Assembly: GCF_029909975.1 (NCBI RefSeq)
Contig: NZ_CP094516.1
Coordinates: 2,666,001-2,730,000 of the forward strand
Source of the DNA: Bradyrhizobium sp. ISRA430
Lineage (GTDB): Bacteria > Pseudomonadota > Alphaproteobacteria > Rhizobiales > Xanthobacteraceae
Direction: 5' to 3'
DNA length: 64,000 nt
Shown: in pieces, positions 8,433 through 17,167 of the stretch
How the letters are laid out: each line of letters starts with the position of its first letter
Position numbering within the stretch: position 1 is the stretch's first letter
Position numbers and translations under genes: made by a program
Notes under the pieces: generated by a model
What the model was told of the DNA's origin: nothing
Seen by the model: only the letters and a program-made list of their open reading frames with translations
Databases searched by the model: none

Positions 8433-9512
8433 CTACAACGCCGCAAGCACGGCTTTCGCGATATCGGCAGTGCCATTGCTGCCGCCGAATTCCATCGGCT
8501 TGATGCCGTCGGCATAGACCTGATCCACCGCGCGCTCGATCTTTTCGCCAGCCTCGGCTGCGCTTTCCAAACCGTGCTTGTCGGCGAGCCAGTCCAGCAT
8601 CATCGCGGCCGACAGGATCATGCCGGTGGGATTGGCCTTGCCCTGCCCCATGATATCAGGTGCCGTGCCATGGCACGGCTGGAACACCGCGTAGCGGTCA
8701 CCGATGTCGGCTGACGGGGCCATGCCGAGGCCGCCGATCAGGCTGGCAGTGATGTCGGAGACGATGTCGCCGAACATGTTCTCCATCACCATCACGTCGA
8801 AATCCCAGGGCCGCTTGACCAGCATCGCCGAACAGGCATCGACATAGAGGCGGTCCGTCTTCACCTCGGGATGGCCTTTGGCGATCTCGTCGAAGATGCC
8901 GCGGAAGAAAGCGAAGGCCTTGAACACGTTCGCCTTGTCGACGCAGGCGAGCGCACCCGGCCGGCCGCGCGCCTTGCGCCGCTCGGCGAGCCGGAACGAG
9001 AACTCGAACAGGCGCTCGGAGGTCTTGCGCGAGATCACCATGGTCTCGCGCGCGTCCTCATGCGTGACGACGCCCTTGCCCATCGACGCGAACAGGCCTT
9101 CGGTGGACTCCCTAATCACGACAAGATCGATGCCGCGCTGATCAGCGCCGACGATCGGGCTCGGCACGCCCGGAATGAGCCGCGCCGGACGCACGCCGGC
9201 ATAGAGATCGAAGATGAAGCGCAGCTCGATCTGCGGCGCGATCTCGGTGTTATCGGGGTAGCGCACCGACGGCAGGCCACAGGCGCCGAGCAGGATCGCA
9301 TCCGCCTCTTCGCAAAGTTTGATCGTAGAGTCCGGCATCGACTTGCCGGTCGCGAGATAATTGTTGGCGCCGGCCGGCGCGTCGGTGAAGCGGAAGCTCA
9401 AGCCCGATTTAGACTCGATCTTGCGCAACACCTCGATCGCGGGCGCCATGACCTCGGGACCGATGCCGTCGCCGGCGAGCACGGCAATGTGGAAGGCGTT
9501 ATTTGCGGACAT
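8433..9512 (-). CDS. Isocitrate/isopropylmalate dehydrogenase family protein
   Basis: A 359-residue NAD(P)-dependent beta-hydroxyacid oxidative decarboxylase. The frame shows the N-terminal AGDGIGPEV, the substrate-binding arginines in VRPARLIPG, VVIRESTEGLF, the catalytic Lys in CVDKANVFK, the metal-binding VMENMFGDIVSDI and HGTAPDIMGQGKANPTG. It is not beside leuCD and differs from housekeeping LeuB, so a tartrate/malate-like or unassigned substrate is plausible. A second, diverged member lies at 60069-61130. A perfect 30-bp dyad repeat lies just upstream of the start. Confidence 0.87.
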   Translation of the reverse strand: MSANNAFHIAVLAGDGIGPEVMAPAIEVLRKIESKSGLSFRFTDAPAGANNYLATGKSMPDSTIKLCEEADAILLGACGLPSVRYPDNTEIAPQIELRFIFDLYAGVRPARLIPGVPSPIVGADQRGIDLVVIRESTEGLFASMGKGVVTHEDARETMVISRKTSERLFEFSFRLAERRKARGRPGALACVDKANVFKAFAFFRGIFDEIAKGHPEVKTDRLYVDACSAMLVKRPWDFDVMVMENMFGDIVSDITASLIGGLGMAPSADIGDRYAVFQPCHGTAPDIMGQGKANPTGMILSAAMMLDWLADKHGLESAAEAGEKIERAVDQVYADGIKPMEFGGSNGTADIAKAVLAAL

Positions 9513-9544
9513 GGGGGTTCCTGAGCGAAGAGAAGAACCAAGTT

Positions 9545-9623
9545 GTCATTGCGAGCGCAGCGAAGCAATCCAGAAATGCATCCGCGGAAACAGTCTGGAT
9601 TGCTTCGCTGCGCTCGCAATGAC
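9545..9623. repeat. Intergenic palindromic repeat, perfect 30-bp arms
   Basis: Arms at 9545-9574 and 9594-9623 are exact reverse complements over 30 bp (beginning GTCATTGCGAGCGCAGCGAA) around a 19-nt loop. Elements with the GTCATTGCGAGCG start are a common dispersed repeat in Bradyrhizobium and Rhodopseudomonas genomes. It lies between two minus-strand genes and would form a very stable RNA hairpin. Confidence 0.9.
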
Positions 9624-9640
9624 GGAGGATAGTGCGTTTG

Positions 9641-10708
9641 CTACGGCGTCAGCACCGTGCGTCCGACCACCGCGCCCTGCTGCAATTGCATCAGTGCGTC
9701 ATTGGCCTTGGCCAGCGGCAACGGCGTCACCGGGATCGGCGGCACCTTCTTGGTGCGGACGAGGTCGAGCAGCTCCTGCGTCTCGCGCAGGTTGCCGACA
9801 TAGCTGCCCTGGATCGTCACCGCCTTGATCGGGATCAGCGGCAGCGCCCAGGTCGCACCGCCGCCGAACAGGCCGACGATGATAAGCTTGCCGCCCTTGG
9901 TCAGGCAGTCGAAGCCAAGCTGCGTCGTCGCGGCATTGCCGACGAGGTCGATCACGGCGCGGATCGGCCCGCCCGCCTTCCTGGCGAGCTGCTCCAGTGC
10001 GTCCGGCGCCTTGGGATCGACGGTGGCGAGCGCGCCGGCCTTCTCCGCCGCCTCGCGCTTCCGCGCGTCGATGTCGACCATGATCGCGCCCTTGCCGCCC
10101 ATCGCCTTGAGCAGCGACAGCGCCATCAGGCCGAGGCCGCCGGCGCCGAACATCACGATCGGCGTGTCGAAATGCTGCTCGACCTTCTTCAGCGCGCTGT
10201 AGGTGGTGACGCCCGAGCAGGCGTAGGGCGCAGTCGTCGCAGGATCAAGTCCCCTAAGATTGAGCAGATAGCGCGGATGCGGCACCAGCATGTGGTCGGC
10301 ATAGCCGCCGTCGCAATAGACGCCGAGCGAGCGCGGCGTCAGGCACATGTTCTCGTCGCCGGCAAGGCAGGTCGCGCATTTGCCGCAGCCGATCCAGGGA
10401 TAGACGAGACCGACATCGCCGAGCCTGAGATCGCCCTGGTCGGTTGGCTTCACGTCCGGTCCGAAGGCGATGACCTCGCCTACCGTCTCGTGGCCCATGG
10501 TCAGCGGCAGGTTGATGCCGCGATCTTTGAGCGACAGCGGTTTGCGGCCGTGGCCGAGATCGTAGCCGCCTTCCCAGATATGCAGGTCGCTGTGGCAGAC
10601 GCCGGCCGCCTTCACCTTGATCAGCACCTGCGTGCCCTGGGGCTCCGGCGTCGGCTGATCGAACTCCTTCAGCGGCGCCTTGAAATCGGCAACCTTGAAA
10701 CTCTTCAT
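9641..10708 (-). CDS. Zinc-dependent alcohol dehydrogenase
   Basis: A 355-residue medium-chain dehydrogenase/reductase that oxidises an alcohol with NAD(P). Catalytic zinc ligands are visible as Cys38 (GVCHSDLH) and His73/Glu74 (MGHETVGEV); the four structural zinc cysteines are 108, 111, 114 and 122 (GCGKCATCLAGDENMC); the Rossmann motif is GAGGLGLMAL. The ATG at 10708 has GGGAGA 8 nt upstream; an in-frame extension to 10771 is not family-like. Substrate is unknown. It is separated from the dehydrogenase downstream by the 30-bp dyad repeat. Confidence 0.88.
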   Translation of the reverse strand: MKSFKVADFKAPLKEFDQPTPEPQGTQVLIKVKAAGVCHSDLHIWEGGYDLGHGRKPLSLKDRGINLPLTMGHETVGEVIAFGPDVKPTDQGDLRLGDVGLVYPWIGCGKCATCLAGDENMCLTPRSLGVYCDGGYADHMLVPHPRYLLNLRGLDPATTAPYACSGVTTYSALKKVEQHFDTPIVMFGAGGLGLMALSLLKAMGGKGAIMVDIDARKREAAEKAGALATVDPKAPDALEQLARKAGGPIRAVIDLVGNAATTQLGFDCLTKGGKLIIVGLFGGGATWALPLIPIKAVTIQGSYVGNLRETQELLDLVRTKKVPPIPVTPLPLAKANDALMQLQQGAVVGRTVLTP

Positions 10709-10855
10709 GGGCGTCTCCCGCATGCTTCTTGTTGTCGCCGCCAGCATGCCACGGCCGGCCCAGCGAGACAAATTCGGACCTGTCTTAGTTTACGCCGCCG
10801 GACGATGGCAAGCGGCCGCGGGAAACTGCATCGCATGCAGCCGCCACGATGTCCT

Positions 10856-12052
10856 TCAACCCTGCGCAGCCGTTTTGCCTGACGGAATTGACGCATTGTC
10901 GGCGAGGCCAATCTCCTCGCGCAGCGCGCGCGTATGCTCGCCGAGCACGGCCATCGTCGTGCCCGGCATGGTATCGGCGCCCGACATCCGGAACGGCAGG
11001 TTGAGGACCTGGAAGGAGCCACCTTCGTCCTCGACGTAAGACAGCGCCTTGCGATACGCGAGCTGCGGGTCGCGCAGCGCTTCGGCCACGGTGCGGTAGG
11101 CCGAAGCCGGTACGCCGGCCTCAGCGAGCGCGGCAAGGCATGCGTCGGTCGTGAGCTGCCGCGACCACGCCTCGACGCCGTCCATCATGTCAGCCCAGTT
11201 GTCGCGCCGCGCGCCATAGCTCGAGAAGCGCGGGTCCAATATCCATTCCGGCTGGCCGATCACGCCCATCAGCGCCTGAAACGTCTTCTCGCTGGCGACG
11301 GTGATCATGAGGTAGCCGTTCGCCGTCTCGGTCGGGCCGAACATCGGGCGCGGCGGCGGCTTCACGGCGAACTGCGAGCTCTGCAACTCGATCACCGTCA
11401 GCGTCAGCATCGATTCCAGCATGGAGACGTCGATGTGCTGGCCGCGGCCGGTGACCGTACGCTGATACAGCGCAGAGGCGATCGCGCCGAAGCCGTAGGT
11501 GCCGGTCACGACGTCGGCATGGTAGATGCCGCAATAGTCGGGACGGTTGCGGCCGGGCTGGTAGGCGAGATGCGCCATGTCATAGCCGGACGCCGCATGG
11601 ATCACCGGCGCATAGGCCGGCAGCTCGGCCGACGGGCCGGCCTGGCCATAGCCGGAGATCGAGCAGTAGATCAGCTTCGGATTGACCGGGCGCAGGCTGT
11701 CGTAGTCGAGCCGCAGGCGGCGCATCACCCCGGGACGGAAATTCTCGACCAGGATATCGGCGGTCGCGGCCAGCCGCCGCACAGCCTCCTTGCCGTCCTC
11801 CGACTTCAGGTCGAGCACGATGCTCTTCTTGCCGACATTGAGCTGGCCGAACACGGTGCTGCAGCCCTTGCGCAGCGGCGGCCGGGTCCGCATCGTCTCG
11901 CCGCCGTCGGTCTCGATCTTGATCACCTCGGCGCCCATGTCGGCGAGCATCCGCGCGCAATGGGGGCCGGCGATCGTCGTCGAAAAGTCGAGGACCCGCA
12001 GGCCGGCGAAGGCCTTTGTCGTCGTCCCCTCATGCTTGTCTGCTAGCTGCAT
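10856..12052 (-). CDS. CaiB/BaiF-family CoA transferase
   Basis: A 398-residue class III CoA transferase, moving CoA between carboxylic acids. Family hallmarks in order: FAGLRVLDFSTTIAGPHCAR, LADMGAEVIKIE, ILVENFRPGVM, LIYCSISGYGQ, the catalytic Asp in YHADVVTGTYG and GRGQHIDVSMLESM. The ATG at 12052 has GGGGGGA upstream; a longer frame from a TTG at 12076 is less likely. Neighbours do not reveal the acid handled. It is divergent from the glycogen-synthase-like gene. Confidence 0.88.
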   Translation of the reverse strand: MQLADKHEGTTTKAFAGLRVLDFSTTIAGPHCARMLADMGAEVIKIETDGGETMRTRPPLRKGCSTVFGQLNVGKKSIVLDLKSEDGKEAVRRLAATADILVENFRPGVMRRLRLDYDSLRPVNPKLIYCSISGYGQAGPSAELPAYAPVIHAASGYDMAHLAYQPGRNRPDYCGIYHADVVTGTYGFGAIASALYQRTVTGRGQHIDVSMLESMLTLTVIELQSSQFAVKPPPRPMFGPTETANGYLMITVASEKTFQALMGVIGQPEWILDPRFSSYGARRDNWADMMDGVEAWSRQLTTDACLAALAEAGVPASAYRTVAEALRDPQLAYRKALSYVEDEGGSFQVLNLPFRMSGADTMPGTTMAVLGEHTRALREEIGLADNASIPSGKTAAQG

Positions 12053-12120
12053 TCCGGGAGTCCCCCCTAGGAACAATGGGTGTTCTTCTTGGTTGATGCG
12101 GCGACCCTAGATGGCGCCGG

Positions 12121-12144
12121 CCCGGTAGGAAAGTCCTTACCGGG
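12121..12144. repeat. Hairpin between divergent genes
   Basis: CCCGGTAGG and CCTTACCGGG pair over 9 bp (one G-T) around a six-base loop in the gap between the CoA transferase and glycogen-synthase-like starts. It could be an operator dyad or leader hairpin; nothing more can be said. Confidence 0.45.
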
Positions 12145-12234
12145 CGGACGTGTATTGCGGGCGGACTTGGGAATGCCGGGTAACTGGACCCGTTCTTGCA
12201 TAGCAGCAAACGGGCTCGGAAGAGGGCATCATTC

Positions 12235-13650
12235 TTGAGGGTCTTATTCGTCACGACCGAGATGGACGATTTCGTCCGCGTAGGCGGACTTGGCGCCGTT
12301 TCGGCTGCCCTCCCCAGAGCCCTCCGCTCCTTCGCCGATATCCGGATCATGCTCCCCGGCTATCGCGATATCATCGAACAACTCACGCATGTTCAGGTCG
12401 TTGGCCGCTGTCCGGCCTTCGCGGAGATGCCGGCCTGCTCGCTGGGCCGGGCCTCGACCAAGGACGGTCTGCCGGTCTATGTGCTGTTGTGCTCGCAACT
12501 CTACGACCGTCCCGGCAACCCTTACGGCGACGAGACCGGGCGCGACTGGCCGGACAACGATATCCGCTTCGCGCGCCTTGCTTCGGCGGCCGCTGAGCTG
12601 GCCGCAGGCAGCCTGGACAAGGATTGGGCAGCAGACCTGGTCCATGCCAATGACTGGCAGGCCTCGCTGGTGCCGGCTTATCTCGCCTGGCGCGGCTCCG
12701 GTATCCCGTCGATCCTGACCATCCACAACCTCGCCTATCAGGGACTCTTCCCGAAGGACGCGCTGCGACGCATCGGCGCACCGGAGAGCTCCTTCCATAT
12801 CGACGGCATCGAGTTCTATGACCAGCTCTCCTTCCTCAAGGCGGGGCTGGTCTATGCCTCGCACCTTACGACCGTCAGCGGCACCTATGCGCGGGAGATC
12901 ACCACGCCGGAATTCGGCTGCGGGCTGGAAGGCCTGTTGCGGGTCCGTTCCGATGCCGCCGAGCTCACCGGTATCCTGAACGGTATCGACGAGAGCTGGG
13001 ACCCGCGCTCCTGCGCGCAGCTCGCCCAGCAATTCGGCGCCGGCGACTGGGTCGGCAAGAAAGCCAATGCGGACTATGTCCGCAAGCAGTTCGGGCTTGC
13101 GGTGTCGCGCGGGCCGATGTTCGGGATCGTCGCGCGCCTGGTGCACCAGAAGGGCATCGACCTCGTGCTGTCGGCGGCCGACGAGATCATCGATGCCGGC
13201 GGCCAGATCGTGGTCACCGGCTCCGGCGAGCCGGCGCTCGAGCAGGCGCTGATCGCGGCGCATCGCCGCCGCCCGGACTCCATCGGCGTCGTCATCGGCT
13301 TCAACGAGGCCCAGGCCCGACGGATCTTCGCCGGTAGTGATTTCATCCTCATGCCGTCGCGTTTCGAGCCGTGCGGCCTCAGTCAGATGTACGCCCAGCG
13401 CTTCGGCTCGCTGCCGATCGGCCACCAGACCGGCGGGCTGGCCGAGACCATCACCGATGGTGAGACCGGATTCCTATTCCCGAAGCCGTCGCACGAATCA
13501 TTTCTCGGCGGCGTCCGCCGGGCGTTCTCGACCTTCATGGCACAGGACCGCCTCGACTCCATGCGCCGCAGCGCGATGGCACGCTCGTTCTCGTGGAAAA
13601 TCTCAGCCGGCTGCTACAATGCGCTGTACCGAAGGGTGGCCTCTGTGTGA
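12235..13650 (+). CDS. glgA: Glycogen synthase GlgA-like glycosyltransferase (GT5)
   Basis: About 471 residues, the usual length for bacterial glycogen synthase, which extends alpha-1,4-glucan from ADP-glucose. The frame has the N-terminal RVGGLGAVSAALP, VHANDWQASLVPAYL, IHNLAYQGLFP, ILNGIDESWDP and the acceptor/donor motif SRFEPCGLSQMYAQRFGSLP. The nucleotide-sugar-binding KxGGL motif reads R15-V-G-G-L and the usual Asp after LA/LG is Ala, so activity may be altered. The TTG at 12235 gives the canonical RVLFVTTE start and has AGAGGG upstream; an earlier TTG at 12196 adds a basic leader. No other glg gene is adjacent; a glycogen debranching-type enzyme lies at 35261-37468. Confidence 0.82.
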   Translation: MRVLFVTTEMDDFVRVGGLGAVSAALPRALRSFADIRIMLPGYRDIIEQLTHVQVVGRCPAFAEMPACSLGRASTKDGLPVYVLLCSQLYDRPGNPYGDETGRDWPDNDIRFARLASAAAELAAGSLDKDWAADLVHANDWQASLVPAYLAWRGSGIPSILTIHNLAYQGLFPKDALRRIGAPESSFHIDGIEFYDQLSFLKAGLVYASHLTTVSGTYAREITTPEFGCGLEGLLRVRSDAAELTGILNGIDESWDPRSCAQLAQQFGAGDWVGKKANADYVRKQFGLAVSRGPMFGIVARLVHQKGIDLVLSAADEIIDAGGQIVVTGSGEPALEQALIAAHRRRPDSIGVVIGFNEAQARRIFAGSDFILMPSRFEPCGLSQMYAQRFGSLPIGHQTGGLAETITDGETGFLFPKPSHESFLGGVRRAFSTFMAQDRLDSMRRSAMARSFSWKISAGCYNALYRRVASV

Positions 13651-13703
13651 GGGCGCGACGGCGCGTCCACATTTTCCGTCATTGCGAGCATCTTCCCGAG
13701 CCT

Positions 13704-14657
13704 CTACCTGCCGCGGTCATCCATTTGCGGCCGTCCGATCCACGCCCGATTCAGACAGCGCGTCATCCAATCGGGCTCGGTCTTGCCATTCAACCGCGCC
13801 TGCGCTTCCTGATAGGGGCCGACATAACGCAGCCGGTCGGGCAATCTCGGATAGACGCGTCGTATCCACGTCAGCGCACGGTCGGCGGTCCTGACGTCCG
13901 GCTCGTCAAGCGCAAGGCCGAAGCCCGCGCGCAGCCGCTCCGGCAGCATGCTCGCAGTCACGGCGCGATACCATCGCGGTGGCCGCAACCACGGACGCGC
14001 ACCGCCAAGAATCTGCGTGGCGACCTCGCGCGCCGCGGCGCTGACGGTGAGCGTGTCCGATTGCGCCATCGCCTCGTTGTAGGCTGCAAAGGCTGACCAG
14101 TCCGCCGGAAGGTCGTCCGGCGTGAGCCCAAACAAGGCGCCGTACATCCTGCTCTCGCTCCAGTAACGCTCGCGCTCCTCCGCCGAGAATGGCGGCAGAA
14201 CCAGGTCATGTGCCATGAGCGCGGTCTCGACCAAGGTCGCGTGGACCCAGCGCAGCGCCGCAACGTCGTTGGCGCAGTAGCTCGAGCCGGCCGCGAACGG
14301 ACCGACCGCCTCAGGCATGTGTCCAACGATCATGGTATGGCGCCGATGGAGCTGCCGGGCCGACAGAAGCGCCCTGTCGAGCGAGCCGAACACCATGGCG
14401 AACATGATGTCGAACGTGCGATGGAAGCGACCGATCGGATCGGCAAGCGTCCGCGAGTGCTCGGCGATCGCGGCAGCGACCCAGGGATGCGCAAGTTGAA
14501 GCAGCAGCGCGCGGCCCGCGCCGAGAAAAATCACGGCTTCCCGATCGAGCCGCCACGTCACCGAGGCCGGGCCGAAAACGCCCGCATTCGATCCCGCGGC
14601 GTCAGCCCGGACGAGATTGAGCGCAGCCTCCAGATCTTTCTCGGCGACCAATTGCAA
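13704..14657 (-). CDS. MpaB-type oxygenase family protein (DUF2236)
   Basis: A 317-residue protein of the ER-bound oxygenase MpaB/latex-clearing-protein family (DUF2236), helical proteins in which characterised members bind haem and cleave hydrocarbons. Visible landmarks are LLQLAHPWVAAAIAEHS, the segment LRWVHATLVETALMAH with the family's RWVHxTL core, and FGLTPDDLPADWSAF. No membrane helix or signal is obvious. The true substrate in bacteria is generally unknown. It is followed upstream by the patatin gene in the same direction after 85 bp. Confidence 0.78.
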   Translation of the reverse strand: MQLVAEKDLEAALNLVRADAAGSNAGVFGPASVTWRLDREAVIFLGAGRALLLQLAHPWVAAAIAEHSRTLADPIGRFHRTFDIMFAMVFGSLDRALLSARQLHRRHTMIVGHMPEAVGPFAAGSSYCANDVAALRWVHATLVETALMAHDLVLPPFSAEERERYWSESRMYGALFGLTPDDLPADWSAFAAYNEAMAQSDTLTVSAAAREVATQILGGARPWLRPPRWYRAVTASMLPERLRAGFGLALDEPDVRTADRALTWIRRVYPRLPDRLRYVGPYQEAQARLNGKTEPDWMTRCLNRAWIGRPQMDDRGR

Positions 14658-14742
14658 GCCCCTCGACGCGGATGCACCGACAATAGCCTAGCCTTGCGGT
14701 CCCGCGAAGTCGTCATTGCGTGAAGCGACGTGTGATCCGGTG

Positions 14743-15885
14743 TCACTCCGCCGCCATCGGCATCTCCTCGATGTGCTCGTGCAGCACCACGCCGGACAGC
14801 GGATCGAACTCCCCGATCCACGGCGCGCGCGCAAGCACCGTGCTGGTGTGAGCATAGCCGGCATCCCAGCGCCGCATGATGCCTGACGGGCTGAAGTCGA
14901 TGTCCTTGGTGTGGGTCTCGCGATCGAGTTGCGGCGCCAGCAGGCGCACCACGTGCATGCGTGTCGGACAGCCATAGCTCATCAGCTCGCGCACGGCCGG
15001 ATCGCTGCGCTCGCTCTCGGGCAATCGCGCCGCGAGCTGGTTGATGACGTGACGCAGACGATGAGCCTGCTGTTGGCGGACGATCTGGCTCGCGATCCGG
15101 CTGGAATACTGCACGTCCTTGTGCCGGTTCAGCACCTCCGCCATCGTCGTCGGCTCGGCGCCGACGGGATTCCACAGATGGACGGCGAAGATCAGCGAGT
15201 CCTTGCGCGGGTTGTCGTCGAAGACGGCCTCGGTCGGCGTGTTCGACAGAATGCCGCCGTCCCAATAGAGCTCGCCGTCGATGCGCACCGCAGGGAAGGC
15301 CGGCGGCAGCGCTCCCGAGGCCATGACATGCTTCACCGTCAGATCGCCGTCGCGACTGTCGAAGTACCGCATCCGGCTGGTCCGGACGTGAGCCGCACCG
15401 ACCGTGAGGCGCGGCACGCAGCGATTGACCAGATTGAAGTCGACGAGATCGAGCAACGTCTTTTCCAGCGGAGCGGTCGAATAGAATCCGGCGTGATCCG
15501 CCCCAAGTGGATATGAATCTCCGGCATGCGCCAACGGATTGGGCCGGAAGAAACCTGGAATGCCGCTCGTAATCGTCGACCAATAGGCCAATTTCTCGTT
15601 GAAGCCCGGGAACGCGATACGCGGATTCCAGACCGGATTCTGCTCCACCCGCTTCCAGAACTCTTTCAGCCGCGGCAGCCGGTCCTGCGGCTCATTGCCG
15701 GCGATCAGACTGGCGTTGATCGCCCCGATGGAGGTGCCGATGATCCAGTCCGGCTCGATGCCGGCCTCGTGCAGCGCCTGGTAGACGCCGGCCTGGTAGG
15801 AGCCGAGCGCGCCGCCGCCCTGGAGCACCAGGACGACCTGGCCCGGCAGGTCCCCTGACCTGATGCGTTGAATGGTGCTCTGCAT
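14743..15885 (-). CDS. Patatin-like phospholipase
   Basis: A 380-residue acyl hydrolase with a Ser-Asp dyad. The oxyanion loop and nucleophile are seen as VLQGGGALGSYQAGVYQAL and GTSIGAINAS (Ser in GTSIG), and the catalytic Asp as WDGGILSNTP, which is the DGG signature. A long C-terminal part follows (residues 230-380), as in the rhizobial group that may act on membrane or polyhydroxyalkanoate-related lipids. The ATG at 15885 follows GGAGGT; the longer frame to 16005 runs into the divergent regulator's promoter region. It is divergent from a LysR gene that may control it. Confidence 0.86.
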   Translation of the reverse strand: MQSTIQRIRSGDLPGQVVLVLQGGGALGSYQAGVYQALHEAGIEPDWIIGTSIGAINASLIAGNEPQDRLPRLKEFWKRVEQNPVWNPRIAFPGFNEKLAYWSTITSGIPGFFRPNPLAHAGDSYPLGADHAGFYSTAPLEKTLLDLVDFNLVNRCVPRLTVGAAHVRTSRMRYFDSRDGDLTVKHVMASGALPPAFPAVRIDGELYWDGGILSNTPTEAVFDDNPRKDSLIFAVHLWNPVGAEPTTMAEVLNRHKDVQYSSRIASQIVRQQQAHRLRHVINQLAARLPESERSDPAVRELMSYGCPTRMHVVRLLAPQLDRETHTKDIDFSPSGIMRRWDAGYAHTSTVLARAPWIGEFDPLSGVVLHEHIEEMPMAAE

Positions 15886-16086
15886 GTGCCACCTCCCGTC
15901 AAGCTCGACGTCGCTTAGACTACGTCGACCTAGCGCGATTGTTACGCTCTCCCTTGTGCGGGACGAACGGGCGCTGCGCAAATGCCCATTGGCTTCCGAA
16001 ACCATGCGCGGACGCTATTGCCGTCAGGGTGTCATTCCCCACCCCGATCGGCTAGATTTCGGGCCGGTCTTGCTGGGAGCCGATCC

Positions 16087-16974
16087 ATGGAGATGCACCA
16101 GGTCCGCTATTTCCTCGCGGTGGCGCAGCTATTGAATTTCACGCGCGCCGCTGAAGAGTGCAACGTGACGCAGCCTTCGCTGACGCGTGCGATCAAGCAG
16201 CTCGAGGCCGAGCTCGGCGGCGACCTGTTCCGCCGCGAACGGCCGGCGGCTCAATTGACTGAGCTCGGCCAGCGTATGCATCCGCTCCTGAAGCAGTGCT
16301 ACGATGCGGCCGTCGGCGCACGCTCGCTCGCCTCCTCGTTCAAGAGCGGGGAGATCGGCGCGCTGCGCATCGCGTTGACGCATTCGGTCGATCTCGCTTT
16401 GCTCATTCCCCATCTCAAGCAGATCAAGCGGCAATTCAACCGGCTCGAACTCCGCTTCCTGCGCGGCTCGAGCCGCGAGGTCGCCGATTTCCTGAAGAAG
16501 GGCGAAGCCGAGCTCGGCATCGCCGCCGATATCGACGAGGCCTGGGAGCGGCTCGATGTCTGGCCGTTGTTCACCGAGACATTCGAGCTCGTCGTCAACA
16601 GAGAGCATCGACTGGCCGATCGCAGCACGATCGAGCTCGACGACCTGCGCTCGGAGCAATTGCTCGGCCGGACCTTCTGCGAGCAATCCCGGCGCATCTC
16701 GGCTAGCCTCCGCGAGCACGGGATCGACGTCGACCATGGCCACGAGATTGCGAGCGAGCACGATCTGATCGAGCTGGTGGAAGCCGATATCGGCATTGCG
16801 ATGATGCCGCATACCTCGTCCGTGCCGCAGACCCTAAAGCGGACCGCAGTCGCAGGACTGGACGCCCGCCGCACCGTAAGCCTGTATGGCGTCGCCGGCC
16901 GCCAGCGCACGGCGGTGGCCAACGCCGTCATGCGCCTGCTGCGTGGCGCGGATTGGCGGGAGATTGCGGGGTAG
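16087..16974 (+). CDS. LysR-family transcriptional regulator
   Basis: A 295-residue LysR regulator of standard length. The winged HTH covers residues 1-60 (MHQVRYFLAVAQLLNFTRAA, then QPSLTRAIKQLEAELGG), followed by the effector-binding domain (LRIALTHSVDLALLIPHL, VADFLKKGEAELGIA). GGGAG lies 8 nt before the ATG. It is transcribed divergently from the patatin gene with about 200 bp between starts, the classic LysR layout, so the patatin is the best guess for a target. A dyad repeat follows its stop. Confidence 0.88.
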   Translation: MEMHQVRYFLAVAQLLNFTRAAEECNVTQPSLTRAIKQLEAELGGDLFRRERPAAQLTELGQRMHPLLKQCYDAAVGARSLASSFKSGEIGALRIALTHSVDLALLIPHLKQIKRQFNRLELRFLRGSSREVADFLKKGEAELGIAADIDEAWERLDVWPLFTETFELVVNREHRLADRSTIELDDLRSEQLLGRTFCEQSRRISASLREHGIDVDHGHEIASEHDLIELVEADIGIAMMPHTSSVPQTLKRTAVAGLDARRTVSLYGVAGRQRTAVANAVMRLLRGADWREIAG

Positions 16975-16994
16975 TGCAGAAGCAATGCTCACTG

Positions 16995-17143
16995 CACCCT
17001 CTCTCCTTGTGGGAGAGGGTGGCTTCGCGAAGCGAAGCCGGGTGAGGGGTCTCTCTCCGCAAGTCACCCTCTCAGCTTGTATTCATGGAAGCAAACCCCT
17101 CATCCGGCGCTTCGCGCCACCTTCTCCCACAAGGGGAGAAGGA
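16995..17143. repeat. Composite dyad repeat element, copy 1
   Basis: Two oppositely oriented units, each with the core CTCCTTGTGGGAG or its complement and the arms GGTGAGGGGT / ACCCCTCATCC, flank a short unique linker. The outer ends (CACCCTCTCTCCTTGTGGGA and CTTCTCCCACAAGGGGAGAA) are near-complementary. The same element occurs at 28283-28430 and, interrupted by an insertion sequence, at 42804-44091. Confidence 0.85.
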
Positions 17144-17167
17144 AGAGCAGCCCGCTTCACGTGAAAC

